Shown here: one piece after another, positions 13,101 to 25,778 of the stretch
Layout of the letters: every line of letters begins with the position of its first letter
How positions within the stretch are numbered: the first letter of the stretch is position 1
Assembly (NCBI GenBank): GCA_038501785.1
Contig: JBAMJR010000011.1
Coordinates: 4,899,501 to 4,963,500 of the forward strand
From: Myoxocephalus aenaeus
Taxonomy: Eukaryota > Chordata > Actinopteri > Perciformes > Cottidae
Length of the DNA stretch: 64,000 nucleotides
Direction of reading: 5' to 3'
Notes under the pieces: generated by a model
Database searches by the model: none
Told to the model about the DNA's origin: nothing
Seen by the model: the letters and a program-made list of their open reading frames with translations, nothing else
Made by a program: the position numbers and the translations under genes

Positions 13101-16100
13101 CTGGAAGTGGACCTCTGAGCCCTCGGATACCTTGGGGAAGGGAAAGTGCAAGTGTTAGGACAAAAGGAGCCCCTGTGTTATCTCAGCAGTAAATGATAAA
13201 TGCATGTTTTTCTATTCAGCATCTATTTCAGTTGATTTATGTACTAAAATATTCTGTGTTCCACTTCAGGGTTTAACATTTCAAGATTACAGCCGGCGGT
13301 GACCTCTGTGTTGAGAAGGATATGCACATAGAAGTCAACCGAAGAAGAAGAAACCTGCAGGCGGACTGAAAAAAAAAAAGGAAAAGGGCTCCACTTTTCC
13401 AAAATTAAACCTGCTCTCTAAACATTGGTGAGAGCCCTCCTTCACACTCCATCCCAAACCGTTATTTCAAAGAGTCTACAAAATATTCCCCGGCGTATTT
13501 TTACACATGTTCCTCCACACAATACGGTTTCTGGTTTCCAGTGTTTGTACCGCGTGCTGCGTCACAATGGCCACAGGGGTAGAAGACACAAATATTTGAT
13601 GCAGGCAGACTGACAGACTGACAGACAGACAGGTAGGCGGGCCCGCACTCGCATAACAGGTCAAATGGAAAACAGTCACAACAATAAGGGGGGAGTCTGA
13701 AAATGACGGAGGGCACAGAACGTTTGACAGGTACGGCTGTCCCAAGCCGTGCCAGAGGGACCACCCCTTTGGCTCTTAATGGAGCCCAGCCCGTACGCTT
13801 CATTTCAGAGGGATAAACATTCACATGTGCTGAAAAAAACTCCACCGAAAAACCAGGAAGAGTCTAAGCAAACGGTCTAGACGGCCTACCCCATTTTACT
13901 TCTATGCTTGTTTTTCTTCCTCCCTCGGTACCCTATCTGTATGCATGAGCTGAGACGGTGCTGCCAGGCCCAATTAAAAACACGAAATCCTCTCGGATCC
14001 GGGAGAGAATACGCAAGACCACTTCTTTGCGACGATGTTATGAAGCTGTCCCTAAATTGCTACCGCGTCTGAACGGCAACAGAATAACATCCCTTTGGGG
14101 TGTTGAGGTTTTTCCGACATAACTTTGTTCAAATCTCCCTCACGTGAAACATCTGTCTGACCTCTGGACGCTCCCCACTCGGTGTCCCTGGCATCGTCAC
14201 CAGAGGCGGTAAATACTGGGGCCGAGGACACGGGCTCTGTCGAAGAATCAGGTTGATTTGTATTGTCTGTGCGTTTACTACGGCGAGAGAAGCAACGGCG
14301 AGAAAGATGTCGGGGAGGTGGTGCCCTGAGCGGGTGAGGAGGAGGGGCCGGGGGTTGCTTCGCTAACGTTGCCAAGCTCAGCAGAGTTTATCAGTTTAAT
14401 TGCAGGAATACTACTGTAATTAGTCGCAAAGAATTAGAGGGGAAAGCCTGAAAGCCAAATTAGCTCCAGGCCTTGCAGAGCACTGAAAAACCTCAGGAAT
14501 TTGAACCAGGGAAGTGAGACCCACTGTGGGCTTTAACAAACTCTCTCTCTCCTCTCTCTCTCTCTCTCCCCTGTTGCATGCTCAGTTGACAGACCCAAAA
14601 TACTTATACATTTTCCTCTGGTGCAGCTCTATTATTTTTTATTTTATTTTTGTATGTCTGCCCGTTTCCTGGCAACAAAGGAAACATGTTTGCGCCGAGG
14701 TGGGAGGAAGGCCAGGAGTGAGGCCAATGTGGAGGAGCCTTAAACCTGCATTCTTTCTAATAGCCAGCAGGGGGCGACTCCTCTGGTTGAAATAAGAAGT
14801 CTGATTGAATAGAAGTCTATGAGAAAAGGACTCTACTTCTGTCTTGATTTATTACCTCAGTAAACATTGTAAACATGAGTTTATGGTCTCAGTTGCTAGT
14901 TTCCTTTCTTCTTCTCTACAGCATGATGTTCATTAGGAGTCAAATAGAGCATAAAGCAGGGTATGCTTTAGGGCGGGGCTACCTTGTGATTGACAGATCG
15001 CTACAATGGCGTTCTCCGGTCTGGGGATGTTTTCGTCTCACAACTTTAACCCTTTCACCAAGTTAAGTTCCTTGTGTGTAACGTACTTGGCAATAAACAG
15101 TTCTGATTCTGATACTTTTTCACCTTTTTGGTGCTAATTAGCATACGGTTGTACTCAGCTCCTCTTAGATCTTGTGTCGCTTCAGACAGCCAAAAACCAC
15201 GTCATGTCAAACTTTGAGGACCTCAAAACATAATTTGGACTACTTCCATTTCTTACATACAGTATGTGGTGACGCCTGGAGGCTACAAAATTGCTCAAAT
15301 TTGCTGCTCACGACCACGCCCTCAAAGTGCTGGAAAGGATCAAACTATTTCTTTCATGGGCAGAAGTGGAATATATACTGTAAATATAAATATACTATCG
15401 TGCTTACGATTTACATTAGCTGTCCCCCTCTAAATACTGTTACATTTGTTGCTAATGTACACACGTTGAGCTGAAAAGGTCCAAGTGCCGAGTTCTTCTG
15501 AGCTGCGAGCCCACCGCCAACTAAAGCATAACCTCACTATGTGAAAATAGAGCTCAGGTCTTATGAAGCAATCCGTTACAATCGCTGCCAGAAAGTGTCT
15601 TGAATGTAGATGTTGTTAGCTGCGAAGGCCTTGTACTGTGTTATGAAGTTAAGACATGCAGGAAAGCGGGATGTAACCTCGACTTAAGAGGAATTCCTCA
15701 GACTTGGCAGATGGGCGCAAACAAAGAATGTCGAGGAGAAGTTGGTTACATACCATAAGGGACCGAGACTCTTTGCTTTCATGTTCGTAATGATAGAAAC
15801 TCATGTAACTTATGTTTGTAATGGTATTTGCAGGCAGGAATTTCCCTTTTAACCACTGATAGTTCCGCATTATAACCGTTTAAAGTGCAATTCAAATGTC
15901 TTCAATTTTAAGATAACATTAAACTGTATATTTCCTGCCCTTTCTTCCTGTAAGCATCCACATATTACGGCCATATGAGCAGTAAAAAAAGGAGACGCAT
16001 GCCAAATGTTTGAGATCAATTATTATACAGCTGTAATCCTCCACTGAGCAACACCCTGAGCCTGGGAAATCGCAAAAGGCTGTTTAGAAATTAGGAGGTG

Positions 16101-18331
16101 TTGCAAACAGAGGAGGGGTATGGAAAGTGGAGAAAAGGGGTTGATAGATGATGTGAGTATGTATAAACTCTCCGGCGATATTAATGTGTTAAATGCTTTG
16201 ATCTCGTCACTTCTTGATGAGATGCAGGGGGGCGGGGGTGCCGATCACTCCGCTCGCTGCAAAACGTGCGTGTGTTTCGTGTGAACAGGCGGGCTCGGGG
16301 AAATAGTCGGTGAAAACAAAAGCATATGGCTCAGCACCACTCGGGAGAGATCATCTGCCATTCCTGTCTCCAAATAAAAACCAACAGCGGCTACGAGAGG
16401 TTTCCATTAACCTCCACGCCGAGGAGGGAGCTCTTTGTGCGAGGGGGTGATCGACCTCGTGCTACGAGCATTAAACCTACGAGAGAAACGCGGGAGTGTA
16501 AAAGCAGAGCTTGGCAAACAAACAATAGGCAATGCGAGCCAACAGACAAAGTCTTTACAGCCTTGTTCCACCCAGTCACAAAACATTCGATGCAGATCGA
16601 GTCTTTCAAGCATGCTACACAGCCCTCCTTCCCTAACCATCAGAAAATAAATATATGCACTTGGCCACAAAGTCAACACAGCTCACTCTGCACACGTGTC
16701 TCGCTTGGAACCCTAGCGTCCCTTTGGTAAAATCAGATTCGGCATGATTTCAATGTTCATATTCCACTTTAGTCACTGTAGACCCACGGCGACTCCTGCC
16801 TGCTGCTGATTGACGTGGAGTGCTGTGCAGAACATGTTTTACAACAAATTTCTGGCAAGATTCTGGCATTTTAAAAAGGCGGCAGGGTCCGGTAGCCAAC
16901 AGCAACAGTTCGCTCAGCGTCTCTGAAGCTTTTCCAGGCAGCCCATCTGCGTCCAGTGAGCCCAGAGCACTGGGACCAGGAAACTAGGACTGGCAGGGCC
17001 GAATCAGAGTCCAATTAGCCCCAGGAAACAGGCTCTCTCCGTCGGAAAGGCAGCGCGAGGGAGGTCTGGCTGTGGGTTTCTACTCTGAAGTGTAAAGCTC
17101 AATACCAGCTCCTCTTGATTCCGTTACCCTTCGATCTCCCCGCGGCGACTCCTCCACCTGAGAGGCCCGGGCGGGAAATGTGTGGGAATTAGTGAGGCCG
17201 CTAACACGCCGAGATTTCTTGCATCCGTGGTCATGGTGCAGACATGGTTTTGTGGCCCGATGCAAGTTTTTCAATTAATCAGCCGTAAATAGGTGCTTTG
17301 GATTTCACCACACAGTTGAACCATGAACTGCCTTCTACGTTGATCCCACACACACAAAATGTGTCATCAGAAATGTTTTTCCCCGTGGAGCTGATGCCAG
17401 CTCAATTAGCTAACTGGCTACAGCTTTGGGAGCTTTCGCAACATCCATTTCGCAAAATATGATGATGCGATGACGTCATTTTGGGCCCGGCGATTGTTCT
17501 CCCAGCAGGATGTGGCGTGCTATTCGAGTCGGGTGGCATGTTAAGGAGGTCACTGTGGAGAGACCCTGAGAACCAGGGACCCCTCCGGGATCACAGCCGT
17601 GTGCAGTCAGGCTGGTGGATGAGATGCCGACAGCTTGCGCCGCCAGCTGTCACTCAACCACAAAATACATCGCAGCTGATTCAGTGGGCCTTGTCTGACT
17701 GCAGAGGCCTCCTGCCTCACTGTTAAGACTCCCTTTTATCTCTCCTCGCCCCACTCGAAAATCATCATGAACGTCAGAGCTTGCAGGGCCAAAGCTCAGC
17801 TCTGTCTCCGGTCAGATAAACAGCACATGTTGCTATAATGCAACACGTGCTGAAAATACAGATTCCCCTAATACGGAGATACGGAGAGTTCAAGAAGTAT
17901 ATTCATGGCAGCTTCTTGCTCAGTGGAGATTGAGAAGATGTAAAAGGCGCCTTGCTCTGCAAAGGCACTGATGTCGGACATCATTAGGCACACAGCAACA
18001 GCTCTGTCAGGTTTAATGATGACTGTCAGCTGTTTTCTGTCTGCCACCACTGACAAGGGGAGACATTTACTGAGATGCAGGCCTGCTGGTCTCCACAGAA
18101 ACGCACATATCACTGGCCACACATTATCACAGCTTAGGAAAACACATGCAGGCCAGTTGCACATCCATCTGCGCGAAGCGATACTCTTTCCTTCGACAAG
18201 AGAGCATTTATTTCCATTGCTACAGGAAATATTAATTAAACGGAGGCACTCAGGGCCCCATGTGTCTTCATGTTGCTCTCTGACAGCTGCGGTCCTACTC
18301 GTGCACAGGAAAAGGATCTTTCAATGCTCTT

Positions 18332-18382
<51 letters not shown>

Positions 18383-21300
18383 GCGTGTGCGTGTGCATAG
18401 CGCGAGGATTTTGCAACCCATAAATGTTTTTTTCCACTTTTTTTTTTTGCGCGAGGGGTAAGCAAGAAATCACCAGGCCCCATGTGGAAATCATTTGTGT
18501 ACCTGATATACTGCATTCTTGGAGAATGCTGTGGTGTTAACATACAATTGAAAGAGATTCTGGGAAGCCAACAAATATAGAAAAAGCCTTCCGAGCATAT
18601 AAAGGCAAAGAGAAGAAAGAAAAAAAAAGGTTTTCATCGCAATATAGTGCAGTTAAGCCAAGGCTGAGGCTTCTGGGTCTCGTTTTGCTGTGATTTTCTC
18701 ACGTGATACACAGGCTTTGAACATGGGCAATGAAGCAGTCCATTTTTAAAATTTTTTATTAAGTTTCCCAGCGAGGCCCCCTGGTGCCTTTACTAAAAAA
18801 GGCTGGCTCTCCAGGGGACCTGGCTCCAACTGCACTGACATATCCCATGTGTACTCTGATCCCAACTCTGTTGAGCTATTTTCATAACTTAAAGTGACAC
18901 ACTGTTACGTTTCAAAGAAGGAACAAACAGGTTGCCGACAAATTAAAAAGTTAAGCTCATTCTATAAAACACACTATTTTCAATTACATTTTCTCAGCTG
19001 CTATACAGCCTTCGTTGGTGTGGTCCGACCAGCAGCTTATGGCGGCTGATGTTAGCAAACCTCACCCCAATGAATCAGTTGGGATTGTTCTCGACTTGTG
19101 CTCTTGTTTCGCTACATTTTAACATGCCACAGAAAAGAAAACTTGAAGAGGATCTTGGGAAATTACGCGTATAATGTGCCGTTGTCCTGTAACTACCACT
19201 TTTAACCACAGAGGCCGCTGTTCTGCAAAAGCCACGTTCTCTCACTTTAGGCCGGCTTTGAATGAATGTCTTGCTGCTGTTACACATCTGGATCAGTTTC
19301 ATCTCAGATCGGACATTATATTACAAACAAATAGGCATTGTGATTCCATATTTCAGCAAATGCCAGTTGGTGAGGGGTCCGCTCCGTACCTCAGCAGAGC
19401 TTTAGTGGTTTCGTGTTTGCAACCACACATTCCCAGTTGTTAGGGTTTTCGTGTTATTCGGATACGCCCTGTCTGATTTGAACAGCTGCCAAGCTATCAA
19501 CAAGACTGTTAACAGGAGGGAGGAAGGAGGGAGGGAGGGAGGGAAGGAGGCGGCCGGAATATGGCCCCGTGGTTACAGGGCGTGAATAAAGCTGACAGGG
19601 CACATTAAGTCTTTTTACATAAATACTTTTTTACATCACGATGTGAGGGAGGGATACTGGTTTGAGTTTGGCAAAATAATGATGAGATAAAAACTCACAA
19701 TTACATACTGAATCATTTGATATGAATCAAAAAACATATTATATATATATATATGATATTAATCAAACTTGTAAAACTAGGTCCCCCATTATCTCACAAT
19801 CACTCAAAAGAAAAACGCGAAGAATTTGTCTGCTCACTTCCCGAGAAGAGCACACAGCTGTAGCTAAATAAGGATGCGCGGATGAAACCTACAGAGATGA
19901 ATGTTTCGCCACAGTGGCCGCGCATGAGTGCGGCGCTATCGCGGCGGACCTCTTAGTGCGAAGGGCTACTGAAATGGGAGCACGGTTCAGCATGTGAGGA
20001 AATGAATACGCAGTTTTAGGGAAGTAGGATTTAAAGGCTTTCGGGTGAACGCTGGACTCACATGAAAGGTACGCTTAACGCCCAGGGCCAGGTTCTCCGT
20101 CTTGATCTTCCAGATCAGTGGCTGGGGGGAGTGGAGCACGAAGACCAGTGGCTTCTGGTGGCGCAGGAGAGACTGGATCGGCTTCAGATGCAGCTCAACC
20201 TGGTAAGACAAAAGAAAGGGATTAAAGTCGCATAAAGATACAACACACCTGTATAAAACAAAAAGGTATAGCGTGGAAGAGATTTAGGCACAAACAGAGA
20301 GGATTCACAGCGCGTCACGTGATCCCGGTTCACACGGCCGCGCTGTGCAAACGTCAAAGCTCTGATATTCCCATGTTCACTGAAACACAACCAAAACCGC
20401 CCGGCGGTACTGTTACTCTCCTGGCGTAATTGCTGTGCTGTGATGTAGATTGTTCTTCTTTATCGGGCTTTCATGGTTGTTTATGCACTCCCTTTGCTGA
20501 TAAACTCACAAAGGCGGCATGCTGCGTTCTCCCTAAAAGGCACTTTGCTTCGCTCTGATACGAAGCCTCAGCGGGGTCTGAACTTTCACACAGTGGAGTT
20601 CTTTGTTAGCGGGGGGGGGGGATCGTAAGCGGCGGTCCCTGTTACGATCTCTACAGCACGCAACTATGCCTTTTGGTTCTCAGCCTGCCATTTAAAATAG
20701 ATTTTCACAGTCGGGTAGTGAGACGGGGGGAAACAAACGTAAATGATTTGGGACTGTTGTTTTCTTGTTTCCACCATTTGGACCAAATCTAGTCAGGTGG
20801 TTAATGGCCTGAGCGTGCACTCGGCTTAAAGTTATCCCGGGCAAGGATCTGGCTTTCCATCGTCCTCCTTGCGGATCAGCACAGCTTTTAAATAGTACTA
20901 CTTAATTGGTAAGATTGCCATTGACGCCATCTCTGACTCTCCTGCTTTGATGAGAGGCGATACTCCAGAGGCTATGGTGATCTGTCTGACACTCCTTTAA
21001 ACTCCCTCGACTAATCACATTAGCCCCATCCTGTGTGTCAGCAGTGAAGGGCCGCAAATGACTAATTCAACCCACAAGGATTCATATTATATCACAGTGA
21101 ACGACCCCTGCGGGAACTTAACGAGTCCCAGCTTGCGAAAAACACTGGCCCGACGTTTTTGTTCCACTGAAAATGGAACCAGCGATCTGTAATTAGGATG
21201 ATGGTGTTGAAGTTGACCAAGGAAAATCTGGACTTTTGCCGTTGGAACAGCGCTATTAATGCCATTTTCTGTCGGATTAATATGTTCTTTGAATGCCTGT

Positions 21301-22485
21301 TGATGCCAGAGGCTCCACTCTGTGTGATCAACATACTTGTAAGTCTTTCCCGAGATAAACAAGGAGATCACGGAGCTGCCTCATTTGGGAGTGATTTCTT
21401 GGCGAGCTAGCTAGTTAGTGTAAGTTACTGGAAGCTGGTAGATAGTGAAGACCAGTCTGAATCTTCCAGTTGAACCTTCTCAGCGCATTATATCATTTCT
21501 GGAGCTTCTAACAGTAACAGCTCAGTGCCGAGCTGTCACTAGGGGGTCCTCAGAGATACCGTTTCCTTTAGAGAATGAGTTTGTGCTCATCTGCTCGAAA
21601 AATCTTTAATCACAGTGGGCCCAGCCAGCATGTCCATGTGGGGCCCATAAGGTTTAAATTTGGGCTGCAGATAAGGGTCCCAAGTGGCCCCACCTGTGTT
21701 TGCCCATACTGGGTTTATTCACCGGTTTATTCACCGACTTTAAGAGGGATCTGGCTGGGCTTTAAGTGGGACCCAAATTGGCTACAAATTGGCCTCACCT
21801 GTGTTTGCCCAGTATGGGCAAACACAGGTGAGGCCACCGTGGAAACTGCGGACAAACCCACTTGGGACCCTTATCGGCAGCCCAAATTTAAACCTTATGG
21901 GCCCCACATGGACATGCTGGCTGGGGGGTTGCCAAGCAGCGCGCAGGCGCCCCTGGAGTCTGTTGCTGGGCCAAAACCCACAAATGGTCTCAAGATATAC
22001 CAGAGACAACAGATAAGTGAGCTTTAGAGGTGCTGGTAGGTGGACTTTGTCCCTGTTGGACGGAGCCAGGATAACAGTTTCCTCCTGTTTCCGGTCTTTA
22101 TGCTAAGCTTCATATAAATCATCCAGCTCTTGGAATAAAAAAACATTGTACTTTCAAAACCAAACTTTTCACTGATGATTGCTGAAAAGAAAAAAAGAAA
22201 TACATTGCATCAATCCTCCATCTGCCGATGAGGATTGATGTGATACGATTGAAAGCTCCAGAAACCGCTACTAAATGAACCTTCCGGTGACATTGTTCGA
22301 GGTCAAAGGTCAAAAGTGAGCTCTGAACCTCAACAAGCCCACAGTATCTCGCTCAGTGCTACGCAGAGCATAAATAACGGCCCCGCACTTTGATTCAGAC
22401 AATGATCACCATTCTAAATGTCCATATTGGTCAGTAAAACTGTAATTATCTTGTCGGCAGAGAAGATATTAAAAATACTTTAAAA

Positions 22486-22536
<51 letters not shown>

Positions 22537-25500
22537 CACACACTCACACACACTCTATGCTCGCATGCCAGATTCATGCTCTCTATTCTTTCCAGTAAAG
22601 TCTCAAAGACTCATCACCGTGATGCTGCATGAAGCCATTTAACAAGAGACACCAACAGCACAGACAGAGTGAACATGAAGCATCAAAGCCTAACTACCAG
22701 TCCTCCACAGATGTAAGCCCTGCAGGAGAGCGACACAAATGAGTGTTTAGAGACGCAGTGCATGAAAGTGCCGCACAAATCATTAAAAAGTCCCTCCGAG
22801 AGAGGAAAGTGGAAGAAATTACTGAACAGTTATCTATGAAGCAAACTGGATGGTGATCCAAACAAATAGATCAGAGACTCAGAGACTCACTGCTCTCTCC
22901 CTCTCCCTTTTATTTATTTATTTATTTATTGCATATTTTGCTCCCCCTTAGTCCAGACTCTGGAAAAAGCGAGTGCATCGCTCCTCTGAGAATAACAACA
23001 ACCAAGATATAATCATACCTGGCTTGGCTTTGAGGCCTTGGCTCCTAGAGTTGGAAGAGAGAGGCAGAAGAAGAATGGGAGCGAAGGGGAGAGAGTTGTA
23101 AAAGAGGAGGAAAGTCAGACAGAAACATTTCCAGGAGACGTGAGTCACCTGAAAAACACAGGCATAAACAGAGCGCTGTGGAGAGGAAGTGCCAAGAGGC
23201 ACCGGCGGCGAGGAAGAGAAAGTGCGATTATCCAAGGTTTTAGCACGTAAACGGTGGTAGTACCGAGCTCGATCAGTTCTGACGAGGGCCGGGTTGCACA
23301 ATGTAAGCACTGGACAGCAGCAGCAGCTGGTGTGCATCTCCTCTTCTGCCCGCGGAGATGCAGTCATGAGGTCTGGAGAGACGGGCGACGAACGGGCCTT
23401 GGCCGTGGTTACGCTCTCCTTTCTCAGTGTGAATGTTGGGATCATGCCGGAAACACAGCCGCTTCCGTAATGTGTGTCCATGCTTGACACTTCAACGCAG
23501 CGAAACAGTCTGTGAACACATTTCAATTCGTATAAATCCTAAAAAAGGGATTTTTTTTTATGCTTACTCCTCCTCCCTGCATAATTAGTAGACCTGTTTT
23601 ATTGGGGAATAGCCGCTAACAAGGCTCCGCTGATGCAGTGATTAAAAACTGCAGCTATTTTGTTATTTCAAAACTTTTATAAATCATCATGTGTTTGGGT
23701 TTTCATCAGCAGTAATTTAACTTTGACTCAGACGGCGTGCCTCAGCTGGGATCCAGGCCTGCTTTTTCCTACTCTCTTCTTTTTGCTCTCCTCAGGAGAC
23801 GAACTCCAGATGATGTGACATGTATGTTTGATAAGTAATTGTGCCCACATGCTGTCCACACCTCACTGAGATCCAAACTCAATGCAAGCCAGGCAACCTC
23901 ACCATGTGGTCCATATCCGAGCAAGATCGGATCTCGGGGCGTACAGACTTGTTATTTGGTGCGTCCCGCCGTGACTGGAGGACAAAAGTCCCATTTAAGA
24001 AAATACAATTGGTGCCCAACGGCCTGAGTCACACAGCCAGGGTGTGGAGAGACGAGGTGCAGAAACACCGGGCATCCGAGTGCCTCTAATGGCGTTGGCG
24101 AGGATCAGGTGGCGCTGAGTTGTCCCTTTTGCAGCTACCTTCACGAGGACACGCCTGATTGATTATCAGGAGGCTGGCACAGGGATTTGGGGGTCCGGTG
24201 TCCATTACAGTTACGGGGGGGCATTTCGCCAGCAGCTACCAACATGAGGGCCTGTCTACCCTATCACGTTACTGAAACTACACTCCACACAGGGGACGAC
24301 AGCTGTAGCAGCATAAGCTGGGAGCCTACGGTTAGTGGCGGTAGCATGTGTAAACAATGGAAATGTTAAAAAAAAAAAAATTAAGATTTGACTTTAAGCT
24401 CTAAATCAACAGCAAACTGGGGAAACAACCCAAACGATGAATCACACACTGGCCTTAATTGTATACCAAAGCCACATGGGTTAGTGTGATGCTCCGTGAC
24501 ACTGCAATTACAACGCCTGCTTTGTTTGTCCTCTGTCATGAACATGCAGTTGCAATTTCATGACCTTTCGGGTCAACTAAATCCCACTGAGTTTCAAGTG
24601 CGCTTCGTAAACGCTGCGCGTGGACGCAGCAGTGCGATACTTTCACAATATTAACCAGCAGGCACCCTGCAGTCGGGGCTCGGTATCAGTGCGGCTCGCA
24701 GTTTTTCCTCTATTGACAGAGCGGATCAAGCGCCTGACGAGCCCGCCGGTTGATGCGGAGAAAAACCCCAAACATCCTTTAATTAGCCAAAAACGTGGGA
24801 CTAATCTAGGAACACACTCTCCCTCCCAGGAAATGATAATCAAAGAGAGCACAATGTATTCCACGGCATGAAACGGAGACGTGCGGAGCAGTGTCTGAAC
24901 AACAACGACTGGGTTTTTAAAATAGGAGACACTCAAAATGGAACTACATCCAAGATTGCAAAAGTGGAGACAACAGAGAGGGCTGGCTGAGAGCCGAGCA
25001 GTCATGTCTCTGGGAGGAGAAAGGCACACTTGCCTGGGACCAATCACACGGCGTTATCTGATGCCTGCGCATGTGCGTGCGTCTTGTCTGTCTGGATCTT
25101 GGTTCTTTCTGGATCACCGAGGACACACAGAGGGGAAGTGGGAGCCGGACCGAAACCCGTTGACCGCTCTTATCAGTGCCACCCACATATTCCAGTGCTA
25201 CCTGGAGCCCCACTACACACACACACACACACACACACACACCCCTGAACTGCGATGGCAATCTGTCTGCGCGCGGCTTTTCGAACGCCAGGCTGCAGGA
25301 AAAACAGCCTGGAAAGACGTCAAAGTCAGAAGGGAGTTGCTGGATAGCGATCTGTGAGTGATATGGCAGAAGGGCAGGACACGCTGAGGAAAATAACATA
25401 GCATTGAGGCGGGGGGCTGGGAGGGGGGTCGGGAGGATAGACCGAGATAACGCTAATTAAAGCCGAACAGGAATTAAAGTAAATTTTTAGCACAACAAAA

Positions 25501-25734
25501 TGTTTGTATTTGTTGTATAATAACAAGTTGTATTTACTTATATTTTATTTATTACAAAAATGAAATATAAGTGTTAACAAGGGTGTGAAACTTGAGTTCC
25601 ATCTGACAATGGTGGTACTGTGACTTTGGATGTTCTACCTTTTTCAGTCTTAACATCTGGAGAACACCACGTGAGCAAAAACTGCATGACATTTAGTAAG
25701 CCCTAAAAGCAAGTTTAAATAAAACTGTTGCCTG

Positions 25735-25778
<44 letters not shown>

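Larger units (their letters stand above)
13131..20061 (-). other. tgfbr3 intron 4
   Basis: About 6.9 kb between exons 4 and 5. Named contents are a dispersed repeat (about 14,715-15,115), a TG tract (18,334-18,396) and a G-quadruplex motif (19,529-19,543). No nested gene was found; frames of 90-150 codons on both strands are unsupported. Confidence 0.7.

Noticed and set aside
22948..23526. 192-codon minus-strand frame in tgfbr3 intron 3
   Set aside because: Serine/cysteine/leucine-rich with no domain pattern, no neighbouring exons in phase, and overlapped by other frames on the opposite strand. Best read as chance.
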